Origin: Steinernema hermaphroditum
Lineage: Eukaryota; Nematoda; Chromadorea; Rhabditida; Steinernematidae
Reading direction: 5' to 3'
Assembly (NCBI GenBank): GCA_030435675.1
Contig: CM059622.1
Coordinates: forward strand, 248,001 to 312,000
Length of the DNA stretch: 64,000 bases
Of this stretch, positions 9,551-18,883 are shown one piece after another. Numbering within the stretch: position 1 is the stretch's first letter; the number at the start of each line of letters is the position of its first letter. The notes below the pieces were generated by a model, which was given only the letters and a program-made list of their open reading frames with translations, did no database searches and was not told the DNA's origin. The translations under genes were made by a program, and so were the position numbers.

Positions 9551-10950
9551 GTAGCCTCTCGCCTACCTTCATTTTCTTCACATATCATTATGACAGACAA
9601 TGAGATACAGGCACACAATGGAAGAAATTGGGCGACGAGGATTACGGTAGCTGTTCGGATAAGGTGGAAAGATGACATAAGATATGAACGCTTGAACCCG
9701 CATCTGGGCCAGAATGCTCTCTGAGGCAGCTCTACCAAACAGTCTATTATGAAAAATTTACTTCATTTTACTCCCGAATCAATGAAATTATTTTATCTTG
9801 TAACGATCAACAAAGAAATTTGGATCACCGTAGTCACTGCTTAGAGTTAAAGGCAGTTATCCAAACGGCGAAAAAACGGCTGAATCCGAAAATCAGAGAG
9901 TCTAAAATCTCAGGAGGGACATGATTGAAGCGCCACCAACAGGACTAACCAAGCAATGTTCTAGAGAAGTCTCGTATTCCAAGTTATTGTGCACTTTTGG
10001 ATTTACAAGGAAACCTTCCGAGGTGCCCTTTTGGGGTGACCGTTCACTAGTGTAGGCCTACCTGTATGCAAATTTTCAGCTCGATCCGAGGCAGACCCTT
10101 CGCAAGTTTCCTTGCTTAGACCTAATGCCTTTCGAGATTATAGAATTACCTGTAAAATTTACATTCCAAGAATTGTACGTGGTGCGAGATTAGGTATATT
10201 TCGATAGAGTTATATCTATGGCGAGTCGAAGGCAATGTTTTTAAACTGTGTTCACTGAGGCATGAGGTTTGTCAAGACATTATGCGTTGTCAAACGCATA
10301 ACACTGCGGTGTATGTATGTTAAACATGTTTTCGGAAGGGCTGGTGAATCTCATTAAGGTTTATATATAGCAGCGGCGTAGTCACTCAATGAAACGTCGA
10401 AAACATCGAAATAACTACTTAATCCAAATTTTAGTAGTGCTCAAATTCAAAATTGAAACTTTGATTCTTATTAGAAATCTCACTTGAATCTTATAGCTTA
10501 TAGTCACATCCATTACAGGCTGTTCTGTGACAGTAGCTGCGGTCTCCATGTTATGTGAGCGCAGTTGAAAAGCTAAGAATGGTCTTCATCTTCTCGCTCG
10601 CGGCACAGACGATGCTAATGTATCGCCCCCGTTCACCTGGCGTCATCTCGCGCTTACTTCCTATCAAACGTCATTTTGATTATGTCGTCTGGCTTCCAGA
10701 CAGGTTTCCTTTTCCTTAATCCATAGCCTCATGTCAATTAAGGCTAAATTTGTTTAACAGACTTCGAGTTCCGACATACACATCATTCTTTATATTCAAC
10801 ATCCGCATCATAGTTGAGTTGAGTGGATGCTTTTTGTGGGGTCTTCGAAATGTCTTCGAACGAGTAGCTAAAAACTTCCCTTGCGATTGATAGATAGGCA
10901 ACACAGTATGATTTATCGTAGGATTATCTCATATAGAGAGTGGTAAAAGA
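9551..10950. other. Intergenic
   Basis: AT-rich. No exon, RNA gene or element boundary recognised. Confidence 0.3.
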
Positions 10951-11220
10951 CTATTCTTGCTGCTGATAAATCGGATGATAACATGCATCGAATAAGCAAA
11001 GTATGCTCACAAAGGATGCTCGACCCCTTCTCTGATGCCCGCGCACACTGATGGGATCGCCGCCATCTTCTCCGATGCCGTGCCCTGTGCACATTAGCAG
11101 AAGAAGACCGACGACTACGGAGTGACAGTACGGTTCTTGTGCATATATATGACGTCTCGCAAAGCGCAAGTCTTTGAGAAATAAACTCGCAAACTCGGTA
11201 AGTATCAGAGGATGTACCAC
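10951..11220 (-). other. Possible secreted prepropeptide open frame (weak)
   Basis: An 89-codon minus-strand frame has a hydrophobic core (VVVGLLLLMCTG), then Gly/Asp-rich residues, a basic doublet (HQRRGRA) and a C-terminal segment with a Cys-x4-Cys ring (LCLFDACYHPIY). This is the outline of a neuropeptide precursor, but the signal-like segment is internal and no splice model fixes the start. Function not assigned. Confidence 0.18.
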
Positions 11221-11867
11221 TGGGTTTTCCCGTGTTGTTCACGTGAAATTCACTAAAGTCCCAACCCTAGTAGGGTTACTGTAGTTAATGGCTACGTTCC
11301 CACCAATTAAGGGTACGTTTGGGGCCTCTAATTACGGTTGACAGACACACGGTTGTAAGTGAATTTACGTCACAATCTGGAAAATTCCCAAAAAAAACTA
11401 TGAAAGTTCGAGGTTGATCCAATTTGCAGAGCGTGAGAAAATCGTCGACATGTGAAATTTGATGTGCTAATAAATTTAATTGCTCTCTATGCGGATATCG
11501 TCTCGATAAGAATTATCTGATAATGCAATACGTCCACATATCACATACCTCATTCTTGGAAGACAGTCGAGCCGTTCCTAAGAAAATGAATCATCTTCTA
11601 GTGTGCGGTTGTTATTTCTCTCAGAAAATTTGTTTTCGTGCCGTTGCCTGGGATAATAATCTTATTCTCGCAGTTATATTATGCGCACAAACAAATTATG
11701 CAACGCCAAAACATCTTGACCGGTGAAGAACTATCGTCTCATCGGTGCCAAAGGGATTCCTAACGGACGTTGTCCTTGATGACTTAAACGTAAAATACGA
11801 ATATCACCCACAAAGAGGTTTTAGAAATCAGTTCTTTGGTACTTGCTACTTTTAATAAGTCTTCGAC
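11221..11867. other. Intergenic
   Basis: I see nothing that supports a gene or a repeat boundary. Confidence 0.3.
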
Positions 11868-12240
11868 TTGCGACTTTATTTCACGAATCAAAGGCATTTC
11901 ATGGCACTGAATAGTAGACAACCGAAAGATATTTCTCATCCCTGGCGTAGCGGTGATGTCGAACCGGTCGGTGCGCTTCACGGGGCATCTGGAAAACGGC
12001 GAACCTCCGGAAACAGAGACGTCTGGGACACAGGGGCGGCTTCGAAGCTCGTATCCGCTTCGGATAGATGTATTCCCAGTCCGCATGTTGTGTCCTCTCT
12101 CGCCGGTAGTGGTGTTCTTAGAGCGTCGGCGACCTTCTGGTTACATCCCGGCTTCCTGGCGTCGGACATCTTGTTTTCAACGGTGATGGAACTACGGCTT
12201 CCGGCTATTCTAATTTCCCCAGGATCCACCACCTCGGTTC
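11868..12240. repeat. Dispersed repeat R3, copy 1
   Basis: Colinear with 46585-46840. Landmarks are TTTATTTC(A/G)TGAATCAAAGGC, TCCCTGGCGT(A/G)GCGGTGATG, a GGGGCATCTG stretch and AGCTCGTATCCGCTTCG-type sequence. The right part (GGAACTACGGCTTCCGG) resembles family R4. Confidence 0.6.
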
Positions 12241-12753
12241 CACGTCCTCTTTGTTAGATAATTACCATAAAATGAACTTGTACTGATATGTCATGGATGC
12301 TCTGGGGAAGTTACGGACAGTATTTCAGGTTATGTCTAAGGCATGGTACGTATGTATTCTTAGGGCATTGACCCGTCCTTATACTTCTTCCCATTTTGCT
12401 GGACATATCGAGTGCTTTATATTTGGACTCATTGAATGAAAGAGGGTAGTCAGTGCACTAGTATAGACAATGACATTTGGGGGTCCATCTTTGACAAAAA
12501 TATTGATTACTAAAGAGAAAACTATTTATATTTGAGACTTGCTCTGTTCATATTCACGATTGCAAACCGCTTTAATCTTAGCCGAAGGAGACTGTCCCAT
12601 GAAAATTTCAGCAGCCCTGGCAATTAAAGCGATAGCCCGGATCTAGCATATGACTTCCCATATTGTAGTCTATTGCGTGAGTTGTCAATAATTCACAACG
12701 GATCTTCGTGTCATCCTGGCGATGACGTCAGAACGCGTTTAAATTAGTGATGT
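12241..12753. other. Intergenic
   Basis: Nothing supported. Confidence 0.3.
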
Positions 12754-13005
12754 AGTTTTTTCATGTTTTTGCGTCGTTTGTTGAAGGCAAACGCTTATGT
12801 TGTTGAATGGCCAAACACGACGTCAGCCGAATTCGGACTAAATGAGTAATGTCGGATCACATAGCATTGGATTCTTCATCTCGCGACGCTACTTGATCCT
12901 CTGGCCGACATTTAATGCGATCCGTCTCGGAATTCCCGTTTGACGCTAATTACACACGGTGAATAAGAGGATAACAGCTACAGTAGCCGGAAGAAAGGGA
13001 AGTGT
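12754..13005. repeat. Dispersed repeat R1, copy 2
   Basis: Second copy of the segment at 7965-8195, same orientation, with small indels. Confidence 0.7.
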
Positions 13006-13189
13006 TAAGATAAGCGTAGTGGAGAATGAGAAAGCCAGAACGGTAGAAAATAAAAGGATACCGTTTATTGAAGGTAAGCATTAAAGCCTCGAAGAAATCT
13101 TGCAGGTTGTACAGACGTTGAGTCTTGTTGACAATCGCCCGACGTCTCGTTGATAGGTTTGAATGCCGACTCAGAATTCGGGAGTTTGG

Positions 13190-13330
13190 TTATAGTTGTA
13201 GATACAGTTGCACGACTCGCTCTTTCGGAAGTTCGCTGAATGAGTTGAGTTAGCGATCGTTCTTGGATGTCTTCGCTGGCTAAGTCTGTGCCGTCAGCCT
13301 CTCCGACAATGGGATTCCGTTTTGCCTGCT
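13190..13330 (-). repeat. Dispersed repeat R4, partial copy
   Basis: On the minus strand this reads as the right end of R4 (CGATCGCTAACTCAACTC..., followed by a GCGAGTCGTG-type end). Compare 25340-25420 and 63937-64000. Confidence 0.5.
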
Positions 13331-13812
13331 GACAGGGGAAGTGCCAGACATGGCCTTCGCCGATTTCGCTGAAACTTTGCGTACAAGTAGGCCTTGCAGA
13401 GAGTAGCCGTGCAAAAAAATCAGCGGCCCATGCCGGGTAGATTTCGAGAAAAATGTACCTCTAAATTTGCTATTAGGGTTATACCATTCCGATACAAGTC
13501 AAATATAAATGTCCGTGTGGTCGAGGGGTAACCCTTTTGAACCCTACATTTTGGTCCCGGGTTCGAATTCCAGTGGAAGCCGTTCTTCTTTTCCTTTCCT
13601 TGTTGCTCTGGGCGTAAATTTTACGTTTTCATAGTTTTCCCGGTTCGGAAATGTTTTATTTTTGAAATGCAAAGATGACAGATGGCCAAATGGCAACACT
13701 GAAATCCAAAGAAAGATGCAGAAAAGCGGTTAAACATTTCTGCATGGCTTACTTGTATTCAAAGTTTCAGCGAAATCGGCGGGGGCCATGTTTTACACTT
13801 TCCTTGTGAGTC
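13331..13812. mobile_element. Foldback element F1, enclosing a tRNA-like repeat
   Basis: Left arm at about 13333-13395 (CTGACAGGGGAAGTGCC, then CGCCGATTTCGCTGAAACTT, then TACAAGTA). Right arm at about 13745-13812 is its inverted copy (TACTTGTA, AAGTTTCAGCGAAATCGGCG, CTTTCCTTGTGAG). Between the arms lies tRNA-derived repeat S1. The same arm module occurs in foldbacks at 16144-16656 and 25830-26105. TSD not found. Confidence 0.6.
13425..13735 (+). repeat. tRNA-derived repeat S1, copy 1 (SINE-like)
   Basis: Homologous to 60060-60355. The tRNA-like core is 13511-13580, with a perfect pol III A box (TGGTCGAGGGG) and a near-perfect B box (GGTTCGAATTC). No acceptor stem closes, so it is not a functional tRNA gene. 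About 85 bases of shared sequence lie 5' of the tRNA-like core and 150 bases 3' of it. Confidence 0.65.
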
Positions 13813-14454
13813 CAACCATCGCGCTTCTTCCAGATTCAGCCTCTTCACCGCTAAAAGTCCGATTAAAGGAAGTGAATTGGGCCTCAGAGGGAGTCTAAGC
13901 CAAGCCTGGAGGTTACCCCATTCATTAATCTTGACTAGTGACGATTTTGGGAAGGCAGCTCTGTCAGGTAACCTGATTGTACGTTTGCACAATTTATCTG
14001 CCTAACGCCTGAAATAATGGAAAAAATGGCCCTTCTGCCTTTTTACAATATGTCAACAACGCCACATTATCCGTTGCCATTTCAATTCCCGATGCCTCAG
14101 TAGCTGACGCCACATTCAGCCCAGAGCCAAATGATGCATAATATTTATATTTTTATATTTTATATTTTTATTGAATCAGGACCTCCTTGTTTGGACGGTT
14201 TTCTTTTGACACATCTAACTATGTCCATTTGATGTCAATAACACACCGCTAATCATAACAACCACCGTATATCGCAATGAGGAAGTGTTTTTCTTGAGAC
14301 GTAAGCAAAGCGTAAGCAAAGAAGTAAGCGCCTCCGCATCGAACATTCCATTTCAGAAATAGTAACAGTTTCCACTAATCCGAACACCTTATTATGGAAC
14401 GGGGGAAGCATATCACACTGCTGTCGCTTCCTTCTTCTTTCTTAATTCACTTGC
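13813..14454. other. AT-rich intergenic DNA
   Basis: Includes a TATATTTTTATATTTT run near 14142-14172. No gene supported. Confidence 0.3.
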
Positions 14455-14880
14455 AATTCTTGGTGTTCCAGGCCTTCTGGTAGCCGGGACGATCATCACG
14501 TCAACAATAACGGCTAACGACCACCGCGAACAGACGAGCGAATAGACGACCGTACCAAGGACACATCTATCAGAATTTTGCTCATTTCAATCCCACTCAA
14601 CGATTGAAGGCAGCCACCAACTGCAGTACTCTTCCACAGGACCTCTTTCCCCAACAGAATCACCTCATCCCTTCAACGAACGAGCCGCCCATCGATTCTA
14701 TGACTCACACATTGAATCCAACTATCAACACTGAAACTTCCGGTGCTGAAGATCATCTTGGGGATGCGTTGAAATTACGGCTCCCTAGTGCTCCAGGCCT
14801 TCTGGGGATCATCACGTCCACAACAATGGCCAAGAACGACCGCTCATTCAGCTCATTTCTTATATAACGAAAGTACGACT
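14455..14880 (+). repeat. Dispersed repeat R4 interrupted by a captured gene fragment
   Basis: Two R4-like segments (14465-14535 and 14780-14860) both contain CCAGGCCTTCTGG followed by GATCATCACGTC, then a GACCGC(T)C-type end. They flank the forkhead-gene fragment at 14553-14733. Confidence 0.55.
14553..14733 (+). pseudogene. Broken duplicate of the forkhead gene's last exon
   Basis: Colinear with the minus strand of about 1650-1487. Landmarks are CCAAGGACACAT.TATCAGAA, CAGCCACCAAC, then CATCGATTCTATGACTCACA and ATTGAATCCAACTATCA. In the forkhead frame it reads HRFYDSHIESNYQH like the parent. A short insertion after CACTCAAC shifts frame, and the parent's following Trp codon is TGA here. No forkhead domain is present. 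It may derive from this gene or from a paralogue outside the window. Confidence 0.82.
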
Positions 14881-15829
14881 CGACCGATCGTAATTAACAC
14901 ACACAAAATAAATCGTTACAACACGAAAAATACAAATATGGCAAACTCTGAAATGAAATCTCTCTTTTTCGATATTTTGAGGCGCACCTGCACGATAAAA
15001 AAGAGAAAACCTTTTTCTAACTCCCTTGTCATTTTTAAACTAAAAATTCCTTTGAAATCTTTGGACATAGAGAGAAAAGGCGAAAGATCGACTTTTTTGA
15101 CTACTCCTGCTCTTGCGTGCAAGAGACGTGGCGGCTGACACGCGAAAAATTCATCTGGAATTGGCGCAGACGTCTATTTTTGGACAGACACTCTCCTAAT
15201 GTCTGGGTCTATCCGATCGAAATTCGGTTGCTGCCGATGATCGCACCATCACTGGCAGGTCAATTGTGAGTGTTGCAAGGACATGCAGGCGTATAACGCT
15301 AAATATAGAAGTTTCATCTAGCCACAAAAAAGACACTTTCACAAAATCGTATTCTATTTGTCCAATTAACATTTGAATGCTCTTCAAAAACGTTGATTTT
15401 TCCTGCCCAATCTAGTCTTTCAACTGCGCACTTTTCTGAAAATACGATCAGCTTGCAATCGGTTTTTTCTACGCTGAGAAAAAGTTAATTCTTTATCGGA
15501 AAGAGCGACTTTTGCAGGAGTAAAAAATGTTTCAGAAAAATATAGACCTCTTTTTGTCACTGGACAAAAAAGCCGTCTGGATACGAAGCAGTTATACTGA
15601 ATATTGTGCTGATTGAAGCGGGGAAAGCATCTGTGAATTTGATGAACATATTAAATATTAAATGGAGGTACATTAAATTTGCTATCAAACCTGGGTGGAT
15701 AGGTTTTGGATTCTTGTGACAGAAACGCCAGTCCCTCGAGGGATCATCCATTGAAGGTACGGTTTTCTTCATCTTCGGTTCGTCTGTTAGCGTAGACGTT
15801 CCAATCACACCAAGGTTAAAAATATATGT
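14881..15829. other. Intergenic
   Basis: No exon or element boundary recognised. Confidence 0.3.
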
Positions 15830-16143
15830 GTGGATAACTTAAATGCCCTATTTGATTTAGAATGCCAGTTGGGAGTTGGGGGAAATAAGGATGTAGTTCT
15901 TGATCCTCAAGGGAACAGCGCTGTTATCAGATTGGAAAGAAAGTGCAAAAGGAAGAAGATGGAATTATGCAAGGAAACTGATACTGGAAAATGTGAAATG
16001 GCATCGACAAAACCATTATATTGCTAGTGATGAACGACTAAAACAATGCAGAACGCCCGCTTCAAGACCATGCCAGGCCGCTGGTACGAAGCATCGAATG
16101 GCGAATGGCCTTCATGTTGTGAGCGATACATTCGATGTGGACT
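15830..16143 (+). other. Open frames of unknown status
   Basis: Two overlapping frames, one reading SDWKESAKGRRWNYARKLIL, look protein-like but are not joined by clear splice sites. They may be a decayed transposon or gene piece next to foldback F2. Confidence 0.2.
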
Positions 16144-16656
16144 GACAAGGGAAGTACCCTAAGTGATAAACGCTGATTTGGCTGAAACTGGTAGAGCCAT
16201 GTGGAGCTATGAAGTGAGCTATGAAGTGCAGTGACGTATGCTGCACCGGTGAGAAGGTCTAAAAATAGCTTAAAAGATGGGTGTTAGGTGGTATAGTGCT
16301 GTAGAAGCGTCCAATGACGATACCGTGTGGTGTAGTGGTTATCGTGCCGGTCTGCCATGCTTCTTTTACGCCGGGTTCGATCGCTGTCGACGGCAAAACG
16401 TTTTTCTTGGCCTTACTATCTTCGTCAATGTTTTCGACCCCATTTAATCGCACGAAAACCGTTTGATTTTAGGCAATAGGAGGCTATGATCGGGGTATCA
16501 TTACATTATTACTGTGTGTGGTCGTTGGGCGCCTCTCATAAATGGCGATTTTCGTGCATTTTCAGTCCGGTACGTTAACCACTACACCACACGATCTACA
16601 AAGTTTCAGCCAAATCGGCGTTTATCACTTGGTGTATGTACTTCCCTTGTGAGTTG
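16144..16656. mobile_element. Foldback element F2 with two facing tRNA-like modules
   Basis: Left arm at 16144-16198 (GACAAGGGAAGTAC, AAGTGATAAACGC, GATTTGGCTGAAACT). Right arm at 16597-16656 is the inverted copy (AGTTTCAGCCAAATC, GCGTTTATCACTT, GTACTTCCCTTGTGAG). Inside, a plus-strand pol III A box, TGGTGTAGTGG (16328-16338), has a B box-like GGTTCGATCGC at 16374-16384. A second A box lies on the minus strand at 16579-16589. The structure suggests a foldback of a tRNA-derived unit. Confidence 0.6.
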
Positions 16657-17199
16657 GCCAATAAATGGTGGCGCGGAACACGAACATAACGATCAAACTT
16701 ACTCAAACTCTCGCAAATCCACTTAAATCAACGAATCAAAAATATTTCAGTTTATCTGGACCACCCTGTAAATTTAGTCTAAAACCATAAAGTTGTATCT
16801 AAACCTCCCATCGCGATCAAATCCTTAAAAATGCTATTTTTCTTATTAATTATGTCCCTTTTTGGTCCTTATGCGTGAGGACTCTCAAGTCGCCGACTCC
16901 TTTTCTTATGTCAATTTCGTGACTAGAGCCTCATTCTCCGTGCCCACACACTTCTACAACGTGCCGTTTCCTATGCTCCACTACGGGTTAAAGGTTGTTA
17001 AAAGGCAATTAGTGTCGTCTTTGTGAAAAAGAGGTTGTTGCTCCGTGTCGCGTCAAAAGAGGGGAGGGGGCGCGCCCGCCGGGGCGGCGCTGCCTAGGCG
17101 CTAGTTGTTGCGAAGGGGCGTGGCGCCTACGCCCCTCGCCTGTGTGGGAAATGGGACGGGGCGACTTCTCCGCCGCCGCTTATCATTATCGCTGGGCAG
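16657..17199. promoter_or_regulatory. Upstream region of the EF-hand gene
   Basis: The first 380 bases are AT-rich with nothing recognised. From about 17040 the sequence is very GC-rich and holds a near-palindrome, GGGGCGTGGCGCC/TACGCCCC (about 17115-17136), resembling paired GC boxes. This is probably the proximal promoter. Confidence 0.4.
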
Positions 17200-17207
17200 T
17201 ATAAATA
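17200..17207 (+). promoter_or_regulatory. TATA box of the EF-hand gene
   Basis: TATAAATA at the junction of the GC-rich promoter block and the transcript, about 130 bases before the ATG. A CTTCGCTTCAG acceptor at about 17280-17290 lies between, so the 5' leader is probably removed as an outron by trans-splicing or as a 5' UTR intron. Confidence 0.5.
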
Positions 17208-17332
17208 AATAATCTTTCTTATTTGTAAATCAGTCGCTTTCCTGTCGCTGGACGGGATCTCGAATCTGCTAACCCCCACTCTTCGCTTCAGGTGATCTCG
17301 GATCCCGAGCACCTTAAACGCTCCCAGAGATC

Positions 17333-18455
17333 ATGGCCCTGAAAACGATTCTCACATTCATCCCCCTCGTGGTTGTACTTGTGGCCAAGCCTCAAGACCC
17401 ACAGGTCCGGTTCATTGACCAGCTTTTCGCGGTAGGTTCCCTTTTAATGGCTCCTCTTCAAGGATCGCCTTTAGGAAACCGACCTCAACGGTGACGGCGT
17501 TATCAACCACGACGAGCTGCGCCCCGTGGTCGCTGGTGTTGGCGAGGAGAAGGAACTGAAAATTGACGAGATCATGTCCCAGGTGAAACCGCAGCTGAAT
17601 CCTGCAGGTAATCCAACTTCCCTAGCGCCTTTCCTAATCAATGGCTTCAGCTTTCTCGAGGCTCATCAAGCAGATCGCCAGCCCGGCCTTCAACCCGATC
17701 ATTGGAGGTTCACCCGATGGCATGGAGGACCCCACTCCAGAGGAGATGGCGTTTGCGGATCACTTCCGTGATCGCGGACAGCCCAAGCCGGTCAAAGGCA
17801 AAGGCGAAGGAAAGGGCCCTAGGATGGGTTCCCGTCGTCTGCACCCCGCGGATCTCATCGACTCCTACAAGAATCTGCGCGATGCCGAGCACGTTGAGGA
17901 TCTCTACTACGAGACTGACGTCAACGGCGACACCAAGGTCCAGTTTTCGGAGGCGCTCAAACTAGTACGGGATTACAACTTGCGAATTTCGAGTGCCGAA
18001 TTCCTAAAGTACTTCGTTCGCGCCATGGACGAAGGAGGACTGATCCACGGATCTGCCGGTGAGTGCACTCAACATGTCTTCAGAAGTTGACCTTCACACT
18101 TCAGGCCTCCGCGTCTTCCTCGACTACGTCTCCCGCGCTTGCCACAAGAACGTTAGCGGCCAAATGATCCTTGACAAGACTCTCCGCGACCGGTGCTACG
18201 CCCAGGAGTGCCTGATGGAGAACGAGAAGTACCGCAACTACCCTTTGCCCGAGTTCCACTCTCCCGACGAGGCTCAGGTACGTCACGCCATCGAGCTCTA
18301 CGCGAGCTTTATCGATGAGGGCAACGCCGTGACGCCACGGAATTTCGACCGCCTAGTGGTAGGCTTATCCATCGATTTTGCCGCTTCTAAATCGCCTTCT
18401 TTAGCGCTCCAAATCCTTCCGTCAGCAACTCAAGAACCCCATCTTCCAATGTTAA
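17333..18455 (+). CDS. Secreted EF-hand calcium-binding protein, five exons, 314 aa
   Basis: Exons are 17333-17431, 17475-17607, 17651-18058, 18105-18358 and 18405-18455. Introns are 43-46 bp, all GT-AG with TTCAG or TTTAG acceptors, and phases join cleanly to 945 bases. The N-terminus is a signal peptide (MALKTILTFIPLVVVLVA). A canonical EF-hand loop lies at residues 36-47 (DLNGDGVINHDE) and a second at 167-178 (DVNGDTKVQFSE). Between them is a basic Lys/Gly-rich linker. The C-terminal third (FLDYVSRACHKNV...) has three Cys and a weaker EF-like motif (FIDEGNAVTP), and ends IFQC. No KDEL-type signal is present, so it is probably secreted rather than retained in the ER like reticulocalbin or calumenin. 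I do not recognise a named orthologue. Poly(A) signal at 18878. Confidence 0.85.
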
Positions 18456-18883
18456 GCCGATTCGCACGCGCACATCAGTAGACTAGAACATCAGCCTACC
18501 ACAACATCGCAGCGAATTCGTCGGCAAATACCGTAGCAACCGCAAACCCATTCTCGTACAAAGATTCTCTCCCTCCCTGTCTTCCATTACATTCCATTCA
18601 GACCCTTTTCTTTCTATGACTAGGTTGGTCAACACAGTAGTTCACACAACACAATATCATTTCCTTTCGCGGGTTTGGCCCCATCATCCCTCATCATCTT
18701 AATTTATTCTCTCCTAATTTATTTCGAATCCCACCATCTTCTCATCTCACAGTATTAATCACGCGACCTTCTGACATCTATACTCACAGTCATAATAATT
18801 ATCTGTCCCTTTAATTAATTCTTTTATTGTATGGAAACTGTATCTATCAAATGAAGTAGATGTAGTTAATGTGATGGAATAAA
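18456..18883 (+). other. 3' untranslated region of the EF-hand gene
   Basis: AT- and C-rich, no open frame. AATAAA at 18878-18883 is the likely poly(A) signal. Confidence 0.55.

Noticed and set aside
10951..11220. Vasopressin/oxytocin-like (nematocin) peptide gene
   Set aside because: A Cys-x4-Cys ring is present, but the residues around it and the missing neurophysin-like domain do not support that family.
13511..13580. tRNA gene
   Set aside because: A and B boxes are good, but no acceptor stem closes and the unit is part of a longer dispersed repeat with a second copy at 60140-60216.
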